Below are positions 1-16,007 of a stretch of DNA of 64,000 nucleotides, piece after piece. Position 1 is the stretch's first letter. Each line of letters opens with the position of its first letter. The notes under the pieces were generated by a model, which ran no database searches, was not told the DNA's origin, and worked only from the letters and a program-made list of their open reading frames with translations. A program made the translations under genes and the position numbers. This DNA comes from Siphlonurus alternatus (Eukaryota; Arthropoda; Insecta; Ephemeroptera; Siphlonuridae), in assembly GCA_949825025.1 (NCBI GenBank), contig OX463778.1:45842829-45906828 (forward strand), given 5' to 3'.

Positions 1-45
1 TTTTTCGATCAGTAAGGCCTTGCTGGTATTTTCTGTTCTTTTTTT
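1..45. repeat. Partial copy of the 12.5-kb foldback family
   Basis: The first ~45 bases match, with a few changes, the outer part of the right arm of the foldback insertion at 12469-12841 (shared core TAAGGCCTTGCTGGT). The window edge cuts the copy off, so its structure cannot be seen. Confidence 0.6.
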
Positions 46-199
46 TTTAAATACCTTAATACAGTAGTTTATTTTCCATAAAAAATGAATTACAGTGCTT
101 AAAAAGCAGCAAATATTTTTGTCACAATCCTAGTTCTTTCAAAACAAATTACAAATGGAACTCCTCATTTAACTGTATAATATACGGTATACCAATGCT

Positions 200-1112
200 C
201 GTAGAACATTAAAAGTGGTTTGGTTACCAATGGCGGAACTTGTTTTTCAACATTGTTCACAAAGCTCTCTGGGGCTCCTAATACCCAGTCTGCACGCCTT
301 CTTCTTCTTCTTCTTACAATTGTTGGAAGGAGCCTAAACGGCTATAATTCCACGTACTGAGTAACTTGGATCAATTGTATAGTTGAACTGTTTTTTGCAG
401 GGTCTTGTAAAGGATAATGGACGAACAATGGATAGGATGATTATGGAATGTGGGATGCAAGGTGATGATGGAAGTGGTACCTATATGCCCACCACGTGTT
501 ACCGTGGGTGAACCAAAACCACACAAGGAATTGGTTGGATTTTAGGACATTGGGTTGACGGTGTGGTGTGGGGTGCAATAATGTAGGTTGATGATGCAGG
601 CGACAACATGCAAGGAATGGCAGGAATTTGAAAGATTCTCAACGTGTCGACTCCTGTGGGCCGACCGAAGAGCAGGGTCAAAGTAGGATTATGTGGATGC
701 GGTGAGGCGAGATGATGATTATGAATCAAATTGACTGGGGATAGGAGTATAGAAATCAAGACGATTAATATATAGAATAGGATAGGGATAGTTACCAGGA
801 TAGGACAGACAATTTGAGCGGAGAGTCACGTCGGCGTTGCTCACTCTGGCGCGCCATCTTGATCTCCTCCAGTCTGCACGCCAGACAGTTAAGTACCGTT
901 TCTTAGCGGGGCACGTATGTTGTTTGCACAACATTCCGCGGTCTTAATCACCCCAGCGGAGTATAGACAGCCGTAAGCTGCCTTCCTTCTACCAACTCTT
1001 TCATCTAGTAGCCAGTCACACCCATTCCAAGTCGCGAAAAGTCTGCCGTATTCGGGGTTTGAACCGGGGACCTCTCGGACGAGAGCCAAGTGTACTAACC
1101 ACTACACCCAAG
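200..1112 (-). mobile_element. tRNA-derived SINE, split by another insertion
   Basis: Read on the minus strand, 1112 to about 1035 resembles a tRNA: a D-arm/A-box-like stretch (TAGTGGTTAG), an anticodon-arm-like hairpin (CTCTC/GAGAG) and a B box (GGTTCAAACCC). The T stem has mismatches and no acceptor stem closes, so this is a SINE head and not a tRNA gene. The body continues to 883, is interrupted by the insertion at 299-868, and resumes below 285. The stretch around 215-260 recurs at 50785-50840 and is probably the 3' part of the same family. Confidence 0.6.
299..868 (-). mobile_element. 570-bp retroposon insertion with 14-bp target duplication
   Basis: The 14-bp sequence CCAGTCTGCACGCC occurs at 285-298 and again at 869-882, bracketing this segment. 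On the minus strand the insert starts GGAGGAGATCAAGATGGCG, which recalls 5' ends of non-LTR elements, and ends in an (AAG)n tail at 299-316. A long variable target duplication plus a simple-repeat tail indicates target-primed retrotransposition. No long frame encodes RT, so it is non-autonomous or 3'/5' LINE sequence only. Confidence 0.7.
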
Positions 1113-1233
1113 AGCAGGTTAGAAGTAAAAATATTATAATTTTATATATTGCAATGGGCACTCATGAAGTAATGAAACAGGATTTAGGTCAGAATATTTA
1201 AGATTTGAAATACTGCTACATTTATAAATAACA

Positions 1234-1360
1234 TTAGCTCTGTTCGTAACTACACAATCAGAGAGAATAAATTTTTATTGATGAACCTTATGTACATGGA
1301 ACATAAGGTTCAGCAATATTTTTTTTTTTTCCTGAATGTGTGTTTACGAACATGGCTATT
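1234..1360. mobile_element. Short inverted-repeat element (CTGTTCGTAA family)
   Basis: The ends are inverted: ATTAGCTCTGTTCGTAA on the left and TTACGAACATGGCTATT on the right, about 125 bp in all. Related ends occur at 50018-50158 and 52911-53073, so this looks like a small MITE family. Confidence 0.5.
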
Positions 1361-1519
1361 GGTTGAAATGTTGACTAAAATCACCTTCAACTTTAACCAA
1401 TCAGCATACTGATCAGGTTAAAGCTTTTTTTGTACCATGTACTGTATATCATATTGATTTTTGTATTTTAATTATCCACTACATGTATACTTATTATTAA
1501 GATTGTAAGAAAAGGATAC

Positions 1520-2101
1520 ACAACACATATCGAATGGCTGGATCTGAGTAGTTTGCTGCTTTCAAGTATGACATAATTTCTAATGCTGGCTCTCTAATCA
1601 TCAAACATGCTTCTTTAAATGTTTTTATGTTTGTTTCATACTTCTTGGTTATACCACCATGTAGAAATAATTGCTTTTTAATATCAGGGTCTATAGTGTA
1701 GAATTGTCCACCTTGTCTAGAGCTGTGGTTAAGCTGAAATTGAAACAAGCCAGTAATGTATTAAAAACTTCACAAATAAGCTAGTTGTATGGATTCTGCT
1801 TGAGTTGACTTATTCACAGTGTTCAACTGCATTAGCATATTAGCATATTTATAAAATACCTGTAACATTAGGATATTTAAGTATTTTCTATTTAATTTGT
1901 ATGAGTGTGACTGTGTGTTTTAAAATATATTTTAGTAAATGTACTGTATGATACTTACTGGACTTTTTTCACTTGTTCTAAAAAAAGGAAGAGGTCGAGT
2001 ATTTCTATTTTCATCTGCTACAGGCAGCATTTGAGTAGCAGCAGAAGAGGATGGTCGAAGTAGATTTTTAAATGCACACCTCTTGACAGCATCATGATTT
2101 A
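1520..2101 (-). CDS. DAP3: DAP3 / mitochondrial ribosomal protein S29, two internal exons (partial)
   Basis: DAP3 (MRPS29) is a GTP-binding protein of the mitochondrial ribosome small subunit, also linked to apoptosis in vertebrates. Exons on the minus strand are 2101-1959 and 1733-1520, with good borders: acceptor CAG and donor GTAAGT for the first, acceptor TTTCAG and donor GTATCC for the second. The frame runs through without a stop. The first exon is rich in Arg/Ser, as in a mitochondrial leader region, and ends FFRTSEKSP. The second carries FKEACLMIREPALEIMSYLK and DPAIRYVL, matching the conserved block just before the P-loop of DAP3. The P-loop exon (GEKGTGKT) is not in the window and must lie beyond the left edge. 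The first exon begins in phase (TA completes a codon) and its upstream exon was not found. LINE-A lies directly upstream. Confidence 0.85.
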
Positions 2102-2176
2102 CTGTTAAAAAATTAAAAAATACAGTACAGTATCCTACCATGCGGTAATTATGTTACTATTATTTTATGCATATCA

Positions 2177-2211
2177 TATGCATACATCAGAGCCTCTGAT
2201 GTATGCATAAA
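2177..2211. repeat. Perfect hairpin of TATGCATAC-type sequence
   Basis: TGCATACATCAGAG is followed almost at once by its reverse complement, giving a 14-bp stem with a very short loop. Similar TGCATAC-rich sequence recurs near 3970, 13380, 14300 and 18220-18360 as low-complexity DNA. Confidence 0.5.
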
Positions 2212-2289
2212 TATGATGTGCATTGTAGGCATAAGCATACCATATGCAAAATAGGCATATTCTGTAAATATGTACAGTGTGCCTATACA

Positions 2290-3962
2290 GTAGATAAAGA
2301 AGTAGATAGAGAAAATCAAGACGGTAGAAATATTGAATCAGGGAGGGATAAAAAATTCAGAGTTAGATACAAAGATGTTAGAAGAGCTTTACTTAGCCTG
2401 GCAAAGGGGAAAGCACCAGGGCCTGATGGAATCACAGCGAGTTTTCTAAAACTAAATTTAAATAAACATTGCAAATACCAAACATTACTTTTTGGTAAAA
2501 GGCAAAGATGGTTGGAGAGAAGCATGGGTGGTACCAATATATAAAGGAGGAGCAAAAAATAATGTTAAAAACTACAGACCAGTGAGTCTTACGTCTGTAG
2601 TCTCAAAAGTTATGGAAAAGACGGTTGTAAAATATATTAGGTATAAACTGGAGAGGAACGGATTTTTTGGATCACGACAACATGGTTTTCGAGAAAAGTA
2701 TTCATGTGATACACAAATTCTGGGGCTAGCACAGGAACTTGAGGAATGCCTGGACAGTGGGGGGGAAACACATGCAATTTTTCTGGATTTTGAAAAAGCC
2801 TTCCACAAGGTACCGCATGACATACTAATGGGGAAAGTTAGAGCGGCACTGCAGGAAGAACAATTAGCCAAATATGTTGAGGATTTTCTGACAGACAGGG
2901 TACAGAGGGTAAAGTTAGGAGAAACAATGTCGGGGGAAGAAAAGGTAACGTCAGGAGTTCCGCAAGGCAGAGTACTTGGGCCTATTTTGTTCATTATTTT
3001 TATCGAAGATATTGGAACAGGAATTAAATCAACAATGAGACTGTTTGCAGATGATAGTGTTATATATAAAATGATTAAGGACAAAGACGACACGAAAATA
3101 CTTCAGGAGGATCTGAATACAGTAGGTAAATGGGAAAAGGAAAATAAAATGCATCTCAAACCGATAAATGTAGCACAGTCAAATTTAGTAGGAAGAGAGC
3201 AGGAAGCACAGCGATATATAAAACGGACGGAGCTGAACTTAAAGAGGAAAAGAAATATAAATATTTAGGGGTAGTAATGCAATGTAAGCTTAACTGGAAT
3301 GACCAAATTGTATACGTCACAAATAAAGGAAGGAGAAATCTGGAGTTTGTTATGAGAAATTTGAAAAGAACGGGGAGGGAAATTAGGGAAAAAGCGTACA
3401 AAACACTTATCCGACCAATGTTAGAATATGGATGCAACGTTTGGGACCCATACAAGACGAAGGGTAAGAAAGAACTGGAAAAGATACAGAGAAGAGCGGC
3501 CAGAAGAGTGACTGGCAAAATGGGAAGCTGGAAACTGGTGAGTGACGGAAAGGAAATTCGTAAGGAAAGGGAGAGTGTCACACTAATGATTGGAGAACTG
3601 GGATGGAGCTCGCTGGAGGAAAGTAGGAGGCAAATCAGATTGACAACAATGTACAAAATTACAAGGAACGCCAAGGGTTGGGAGGAGATGAGTGGAAAAG
3701 TGGACAGGGGGAGATATTTGGGGAGAAGGGACCATGAATGGAAGCTCGAGTATCAGGGAAGCAACAATGATGTGGGAAAGTATTCTTTTATCAGGAGGAC
3801 AGCGAGAGAATGGAATCTACTGGGGTCTGCGGAGGTGGGTGTGGACAGGATTGAGAACTCATGAGAAGTTCAGGGAGCTGGTGACCTCAAGCAAGACACT
3901 AACTGTAAGCCATATAGTGGTGTAGCCACAACTGCCGCAGTATAAACTAATCTTTACTTTTT
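2290..3962 (+). pseudogene. LINE-A: 5'-truncated, frameshifted non-LTR retrotransposon (CR1/Jockey-like RT)
   Basis: Three frames join into one reverse transcriptase: about 2290-2544 (KGKAPGPDGI block), 2492-3268 (NYRPVSLTS, FLDFEKAFHKVPHD, SGVPQGRVLGPILF, and the catalytic box FADDS where YADD is more usual) and 3277-3864 (the C-terminal region with YGCNVWDP and SFIRRTAREWN). Frameshifts near 2490-2545 and 3268-3277 and the missing endonuclease show that it is dead. The 3' end reads CAGTATAAACTAATCTTTAC followed by a short TTTACT repeat. The same 3' end occurs at 11852-11896 and, inverted, at 59133-59268. It fills the DAP3 upstream region. Clade assignment is an inference from RT motif style. 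Confidence 0.85.
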
Positions 3963-4106
3963 ACTTACAGTATACATACAGTATTAATGCATATGCATAC
4001 ACGTACAGTACGATACACAATGAAAAATGAGGTTACACCGTATACAGTACTTAATAATCCGAGAGTTCAGGGACCAAGGCAAACGGTTTCACAATTTATT
4101 ACTTAC

Positions 4107-4155
4107 AACTTCTGAAGAGTGGTTTTCCAATCATCATTAATCAACTTCAGAGACA
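4107..4155 (-). other. Possible orphan exon
   Basis: On the minus strand, 49 bases lie between an acceptor (TTTAG) and a strong donor (GTAAGTAA). One frame is open (SLKLINDDWKTTLQK). Its phase does not fit the next DAP3 exon at 2101, so I cannot assign it to a gene. It may be chance. Confidence 0.2.
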
Positions 4156-4253
4156 CTAAAGAGAGAAAATTAGTTTGTTTTCAATGTCTGGTATGTATGC
4201 ATACAATGTACATATATTTATAATAATATATCACATGTGTTTCAAGTTTCAAG

Positions 4254-4285
4254 CTAGGATCATGTATGTACATACAAGATCCTTG
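4254..4285. mobile_element. 32-bp TIR-to-TIR remnant of a P-like transposon
   Basis: This is an almost pure fusion of two transposon ends: CTAGGATCATGTATGTA on the left and TACATACAAGATCCTTG on the right, overlapping in the middle. These are the two ends of the 3.5-kb element at 13961-17443. An exact 8-bp duplication, GTTTCAAG, flanks it at 4246-4253 and 4286-4293. That proves a real insertion and defines the element borders. Confidence 0.8.
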
Positions 4286-4395
4286 GTTTCAAGTCGATGA
4301 TGCGTTTTTTTTTTTTTTTTCCGAAAGCCGCCATAAAACATTTGAACGATTTGAATTCAAAAGCGGTAAAAGCATTTATAATTTAAAATCTATTA

Positions 4396-4744
4396 AGGGT
4401 AAGGTAACGCCACCAATGTTAAAAAAAATCCCTCACACAAAAATTCTGAAAAAAATTTAAAATGTTCTCCTCTACACCCCCTATCAGTAGCTAAAATATC
4501 AGGTATACAAATACGATCTAGTTTTTGAGTTATGAATTTTTAAAGTTAACTACTTTAACATGGAGAAATGGAACTCCCATGTTAAATTAGTCAACTTTAA
4601 AAATTCATAACTCAAAAACTAGATCGTATTTGTATACCTGATATTTTAGGTACTGATAGGGGGTATAGAGGAGAACATTTTAAATTTTTTTCAGAATTTT
4701 TGTGAGAGGGATTTTTTTTAACATTGGTGGCGTTACCTTACCCT
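4396..4744. mobile_element. Snapback MITE, AGGGTAAGG family, copy 1
   Basis: Inverted arms of about 150 bp start AGGGTAAGGTAACGCC and end with the reverse complement, flanked by TA on both sides. The whole 349 bp folds back on itself around a short centre. Copies 2-5 are at 7178-7527, 35641-35992, 61853-62094 and 62933-63060. TA duplication suggests mobilisation by a Tc1/mariner-type transposase. Confidence 0.85.
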
Positions 4745-4825
4745 TAACTCTATGTTTAAAATTAATATCTTGGCGCATAGCGTGATCACGCCATGCGCAT
4801 GGCGTTCTCTAAGAAAATATAATAA

Positions 4826-5378
4826 CGCCATATACAAAGACCCTACAGAGACCGAAACCTCCGTGTCTTAAGGTGCTTTCACATATTCAAAAATCGCTAC
4901 GGAGTTCCGTAGCAATGCCGTAAGCCTTTCACATATTCTTGTTCGTCTGCGCGGCAGCTGCGGCGGAAAATCATGTAAATGCCGCAGCAAAATCAAACTC
5001 ATCTTGATTTTGCTACGGAGTTCCGTAGAACGTGCCGCAGAAGATCGCGAGGTGCTACTGTGCGCTGCAGCAAAATCAACACATATTTGCTACGGAGTAT
5101 ATAGCTACGGCGTGTTTCCGTGCGATTTTCGAATTATATATGTGAAAGCACCTTTTTATATAGCCAGGGATTTGATCAGAGCTTCACTGTAGCTGAGAAA
5201 GGCGGCGCTGCTAAATGTTTGGCACGGCCCAGTTTGCTGGCTAAAATTGCCCCCGCAGCCGTGCCACTGCGATTCAGCTAGTAGGCGCCTCCACTCTCGG
5301 TTACAGTGAAGCTTGGCCAAGCTGGTCAAATTTCTGGCCATAAGACATGGAGGTCTCTCTGTAGGGTCTCTGCGCCAT
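4826..5378. mobile_element. Inverted-repeat element containing a second one
   Basis: The outer arms share GACCCTACAGAGACC and GGTCTC...GTAGGGTC at about 4826-4870 and 5341-5378. Directly inside, at 4871-5153, is another palindrome with ends AGGTGCTTTCACATAT and TGTGAAAGCACCT. The inner element is therefore inserted in, or fused to, the outer one. No coding sequence is seen. Confidence 0.6.
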
Positions 5379-5610
5379 ATATATAGATCGAGGTCCATAC
5401 AGATCGATCGAGTCACTACAGTATATATAGTGACTCTGAAGTGCTTGCGACGACTGTGGGCCCTTGCTGTGGGTAGACACTGAAAATCATGCAGAGACTA
5501 TAATACCATGATATCTATACTGTAGTCTCTAGCTCTCACATAGTTCTAGCTATCATGGACTGATATGAATACTGCAATATAATATGTTGTGCATATAATA
5601 TTATAATATA

Positions 5611-6356
5611 CAGAGTATGTCCACAGAAATTGTCACGAATTGGCAGTCAAATTAAAGTATGAAGCAGGATGGTAACATGAACATGTTATAAATCAAATTA
5701 AAGCTCAACAATCAACATTTTCAAAATTGTAAGCAAAAAAGCATTGTGTGGACTTGTTTTCTTTTGAAACGAAAAAGGAACAAAAATGGCTGTTTCTGAG
5801 CTCCAAACACCGCAGAATCAGCTGTCATCTGAAAGAGATTGTCTTTATTTAATTATTCGCTTGAATAAAAATTTACCCACACAATTTACCACAAGGCTTC
5901 TCCGCATGAGCACCGGATACCGTTGGTAAACCCGGCACACGCCCGGACAGGCCTCCAGTTCTTGCCACACGTTGTCAGAATTGCCGGCGTGATTAACTTG
6001 ATTGTTGTGGTGATGAGAACTGGAGGCCCGTCTGGACATGTGCCGGGGTACCAATGATGCTCATGTGGAGAAGCCTTGTGGTAAATTGTGTGGGTAAAAT
6101 TTTATTCAAGCGAATAATTAAATTAGGACAATCTCTTTGAGATGACAGCTGATTCTACGGAGTTTGGAGCTCTGAAACGGATATTTTTGTTTCTTTTTCG
6201 TTTCAAAAGAACACAAGTCCACACAATGCTTTTTTGCTTACAATTTTGAAAATGTTGATTGTTGAGCTTTAATTTGATGTATAACATGTTCATGTACCAT
6301 CCTGCTTCATACTTTAATTTGCCTGTCAATTCGTGACAATTTCTGTGGACACCCTG
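5611..6356. mobile_element. 746-bp mariner-like foldback element
   Basis: The left end CAGAGTATGTCCACAGAAAT and the right end, whose reverse complement begins CAGGGTGTCCACAGAAAT, are flanked by TA at 5609-5610 and 6357-6358. The arms of roughly 270 bp are inverted copies; the open frames seen at 5845-6365 are arm sequence and not genes. The terminus CAGGGTGTCCACA is shared with the element at 44256-47946. Confidence 0.75.
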
Positions 6357-6546
6357 TATATGCATGCATGGTCTAAATAAGATTTTATATTAATTAAATG
6401 AGCTAAAACTTCATTTAATTGCAGAAAAAACTTCAAGTCTTCAATTTAATTCATAAATTTTTAAGTTAAATATGGCATTATTTTTACTGATTTTACGTCA
6501 TCAACTCGATCGTCTCTCGATCGATTCCCCTATACATATATGCATA

Positions 6547-6549
<3 letters not shown>

Positions 6550-6588
<39 letters not shown>

Positions 6589-6630
6589 TATATATATATA
6601 TATATATAATATATATATAATATATAATAA
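6550..6630. repeat. (TA)n microsatellite
   Basis: An interrupted TA tract. The surrounding bases 6357-7177 show no gene or recognisable element otherwise. Confidence 0.9.
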
Positions 6631-7177
6631 CACAACCAGAGCTGAGAATTAATCCGGCGATATAACTCATAAAACTTACTTCAAATTATATAGAAATCAA
6701 AAGTTAGTTGGAGTCAATTAATTAAGGCAGTTCTCCCTATAATATAATTATATAGCTGACTCATCTATTATATACCCACTTTTAATGTTTAATGGACAGT
6801 TAATAATTGTTAAAATTATACTGTATATTATGCCTTTCATGCTCTTTTCTTCTGATTATTTTCTCACAGTTGTGGATAACTGCGGTCATATAAGCTTGTT
6901 TCTTTCTCGCTGTTTAATTATATATCACATGATGTCATGGCCATCAATCAGGGCTGCCGCACACTCATACAGAAAAATATACATCAAGTTCCAAGTATAG
7001 TTGATCTAATATACAAATCCAATATTATTATACATATATTATATGGTATAATAATATTAGTGTCACAGTTTTGAGAGCTGTAAACTAAAATAATATTGGA
7101 ATACATATTAGTTAGACAGGAGAAACGATTTTTGGCCCGTAACAACTCAGGTAAAAATGAATTCTAGGGTACAATTA

Positions 7178-7527
7178 AGGGTAAGGTAACGCCACCAATG
7201 TTAAAAAAAAATCCCTCTCACAAAATTTCTGAAAAAAAATTAAAATGTTCTCCTCTATACCCCCTATCAGTACCTAAAATATCAGGTATACAAATACGAT
7301 CTAGTTTTTGAGTTATAAATTTTTAAAGTTGACTACTTTAACATGGAGAAATGAAACTCCCATGTTAAATTGGTCAACTTTAAAAATTCATAACTCAAAA
7401 ACTAGATCGTATTTGTATACCTGATATTTTAGCTACTGATAGGGGGTGTAGAGGAGAACATTTTAAATTTTTTTCAGAAATTTTGTGAGAGGGATTTTTT
7501 TTAACATTGGTGGCGTTACCTTACCCT
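7178..7527. mobile_element. Snapback MITE, AGGGTAAGG family, copy 2
   Basis: Same termini and fold as copy 1, 350 bp, TA on both flanks (7176-7177, 7528-7529). The downstream stretch 7528-8140 is AT-rich 3' flank of the MIC27 gene with nothing else I can recognise. Confidence 0.85.
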
Positions 7528-8140
7528 TAACCTTTTATACCTTCAGGTGTTGATCTAGTCAAGAGCTATAAACTTACTTTGAGAGAAATTGTTCATGTCC
7601 AGCCATTTCCACCCCTTGCAGGAGTGAAAATGTGTTACAAACAAATCTTGCCCAAATATTTTAAAAACTTAGAATTTGAAATAAAAAGAAATAAAAAAAA
7701 ATTCAATGCAGTGGTGAATATTTAAAGGGTGAAACTACCCTGTTTCATCCCTAAAATAAATAAGTTTTAATTTCAATTTTTTTTTTAATTTTCAGATTTG
7801 TGTTTTCCATGATCAAATTGATATAAAACCATTTAAAACATAAATTTAAGAATTAGGGGTGAAACAACCCCTCTGACAACCCCCTATACTGAAGCTAGGT
7901 GTGGCTTTTTTTACAATTTGAATATGGGGAACACGAATCTGACAATAAAAAAAAATTAAATGATTTATTTTAGGGTTGATAAAGAAATGTTTTTATGTAT
8001 GCATGCTGCATGTACAGAAAAAGAAAACAGTTGTAGTGCACAATAATTTATTCTGCATATTATCCTGCTAAGTCTAATTAACTCAGCCATGGCATGCTAT
8101 TTACATCACAAAGTATATATTATCAGATACTATCAGCCAA

Positions 8141-13631
<5,491 letters not shown>

Positions 13632-14037
13632 CTGGACCTTTATTATTTGACAGCTATAAAACATTTAATATACAGCTACACATGGTTCCTTTTGCAAGCA
13701 TCGAAGCATGTTGCCCAAGATGTTGCCCTTTTAATTAAATTATTAATTTATACATAAATTGCAATATTCTTCGTTATTAAACAGATAATAATATATTTAT
13801 TTATTTAACAACCCATCAAAATTGAAGTAAAGGTTGCGAACATGAGATAAATTTACCTGGTATTAATGTCAATTTAGAAGTTGATGCACTCGGATCTTCA
13901 CTCTTCACTACTGAAACAGCTCTCAGAAGTTCTCAGAACAGCTGTTAGTTCCCTCGGACCCAAGGATCTTGTATGTATGGATAGGCTATGGCGCTGTCTC
14001 GGTGAAGCTCGGTCGTGAGGAGGAAGTGGGTGGTAAC

Positions 14038-14095
14038 GGTCACGTGATAGTCACGTGACGCTAATGTTTTGATATTGTTGTCCGCCATGTTGGGA
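14038..14095. promoter_or_regulatory. Twin CACGTG E-boxes and YY1-like site
   Basis: GTCACGTGATAGTCACGTGA contains two CACGTG boxes 11 bp apart (14041, 14052). CCGCCATGTTGG near 14083 resembles a YY1 site. They lie about 100 bp upstream of the THAP exon and inside the P-like element, so they may be its own promoter. Functional use is inferred. Confidence 0.45.
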
Positions 14096-14177
14096 TGGAG
14101 AAAAAATTGCAATTTTTTACTATTTTCTCCATATTTTATGTGATATTATACGAAAATGTGAAGCTAAATAAGCGTTA

Positions 14178-14269
14178 ATGACAAGAACTTGTTGTGCACC
14201 TGGTTGCAAGAATGCTGCTAAGCGGAAATCCCTGCAAAATGAAGGAGAAACGCCAGTCTCGATACACGG
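14178..14269 (+). CDS. THAP-domain first exon (probable P-like transposase remnant)
   Basis: From ATG at 14178 the frame reads MTRTCCAPGCKN, then 18 residues, then PVSIH, before a possible donor (GG|GTTATA). This is the standard start of a THAP zinc finger (C-x4-C-K-N ... P-V-S-x-H-x-F-P). The following half (the second Cys-x2-His pair and AVPTIF-like box) was not found. Because the exon lies inside the TIR-bounded element 13961-17443, the simplest reading is exon 1 of a P-element-type transposase, now broken. An unrelated host THAP gene is possible. Confidence 0.5.
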
Positions 14270-14714
14270 GTTATATGTACAATACTGTAGCTCTGTATCA
14301 TACACATATTATGCATACTGTAACTGATAATGTATGATAAGAACTGTTGTTTGTTAATTGTTTAATTAAATGCCATACTGTACGTTAATTATATTATATA
14401 TTGGCAATATTGGTAATTTAATCATTTAATTTTTATATGCATATAAAAAGAATAAAAATTAACACAAATTTCATTTCAAATTTAAAAAATAAAAAGAAAA
14501 AAAAAATAAGCATGGGGTCTGTACGTAAGTGTAAATTTAGTTTTAATACTTTTAATTGAAATTAATGAAATACGAAAATATATAATATATGAACACCCAA
14601 TGTTGTGTCAATAAGAGAAAAGATTTATTTTTTAAGAAGCCGCAAATTGCGCAAGTTTAAAATTCAAACTTCAAACAGTGAAAATCAAAAAATTAAAATA
14701 CCTGAACCCTTTTT

Positions 14715-14890
14715 TGGATCCTCTTTAAAAAATATAAAAGTATCTGGGTGTCCAGATCCTTTTATTTTTTTTAGGGGATCGGGATATCCGGATTTGGTCC
14801 ATTTATATTTTTAAGGCGATCGGGATACCCGGATCTGGTCCATTTATTTTTTTAACAGGATAATGAGCGGATCCGGATATGGGATCCAGT
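14715..14890. repeat. Short tandem repeat with GGATAYCCGGAT units
   Basis: Three to four degenerate units of roughly 50 bp contain a GGGATATCCGGAT-like core followed by GGTCCATTTAT. It lies inside the P-like element. Confidence 0.55.
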
Positions 14891-14896
14891 CCCTGT

Positions 14897-14993
14897 CTTA
14901 AAGTACACTCCATTCAGATAAAAATGTCTGATCCGGCTATACTTTAACATAGCTGGATGGGATATTTTTATTCAAATGGAGTGTACTATTTAA
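14897..14993. mobile_element. Small palindromic MITE
   Basis: The ends TTAAAGTACACTCCATT and, inverted, AATGGAGTGTACTATTTAA mirror each other over about 97 bp. Confidence 0.55.
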
Positions 14994-15454
14994 TTAAGTC
15001 TACCAGTAAGTCTATGCTTAATTTTGCCTAAATACTAATCATGCTTTTCTACACAGAAAAGGCAAGCGAGGAGGCCCAACACATCATTGTCGCACCGACA
15101 AAACTCTATTGACATTCCTTCTTTGGACCCGTTGCTTCAGTCAACAAGTACGACACATTTTTGGGGTACAGCACTCTATGTAATGAGTAAGAATTTTAAT
15201 AAAGAGAAAATACTATCTATTTTTTTTACTCAAGAAATAAGCATTTTTTGGCTTTTTTTTTTAATTTTATACGGCTATAATATGCAAATTTTGCAAATAT
15301 ATTATAAATAAATATATGTAATATAAATTTATATATAATATATACATTACTGCATAATATATAAGATGCAGCTAAGTTTTTTTTACAATATAGTTGCCAG
15401 CAAAGGTAGACAATGATTAAACATTAAAAAGTGTCTTCATGGACTTCACTTTAA

Positions 15455-15597
15455 GCCGGTATTACACGATGCAATTTTGCATACAATTTTTTCCTTGCAA
15501 GAAAATTTCATCTCCATACAAACAAATGGAGTGGAAGTTTTCTTGTAAGGAGAAATTGTATACAATAACTAGAAAAATTGTATCGTGTAATACCGGC
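15455..15597. mobile_element. 143-bp MITE with TTAA flanks (GCCGGTATTACACGA ends)
   Basis: Terminal inverted repeats begin GCCGGTATTACACGATGCAA; TTAA flanks both sides (15451-15454, 15598-15601). The arms mirror almost to the centre. TTAA duplications point to piggyBac-type or a similar TTAA-specific transposase. Confidence 0.7.
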
Positions 15598-16007
15598 TTA
15601 AAATGAATTTTTCATGCAGTATATATACATATGGCCTGGGCAGATAAATTTAACAATATTGAGTCACTAAACTTTGCCGGGGAGTCCTGCGTGCAAGCCA
15701 ATTTATAAAAGAATTAAAAGCCATTTGGAAAAAAATAAAAGATTTTGATCAAGAATAGATATAGTGCATGCTGACTGTTGGCATATGCACATAAAAAGAT
15801 TTTGTGGAAAGATTTTATAATGACATCAATAAATTATATGATACTGTATATATTGTTAATTATTATAATTCTTCACCTTTTTATTCCATGTTTGTTAATA
15901 ATTTTATTCTAAAACATATATAATGGGGAGCATTCACAAACACTTTAACCCGGGCCCCATGCAGCACTTTGGCCTCAATTTTTATCCCTGCTTGTGGTTC
16001 TAAAAAT

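Noticed and set aside
1035..1112. A functional tRNA gene on the minus strand
   Set aside because: A and B boxes are present but the T stem has mismatches and no acceptor stem forms. It fits a SINE head.
5845..6365. Small genes on the minus strand at 5845-6054 and 6123-6365
   Set aside because: They lie in the mirrored arms of the mariner-like foldback element and have no recognisable protein content.
15053..15185. A second exon of the THAP gene at 15053
   Set aside because: An acceptor and an open frame exist, but the product shows no C-x2-H pair or other THAP or transposase motif, so I could not support it.
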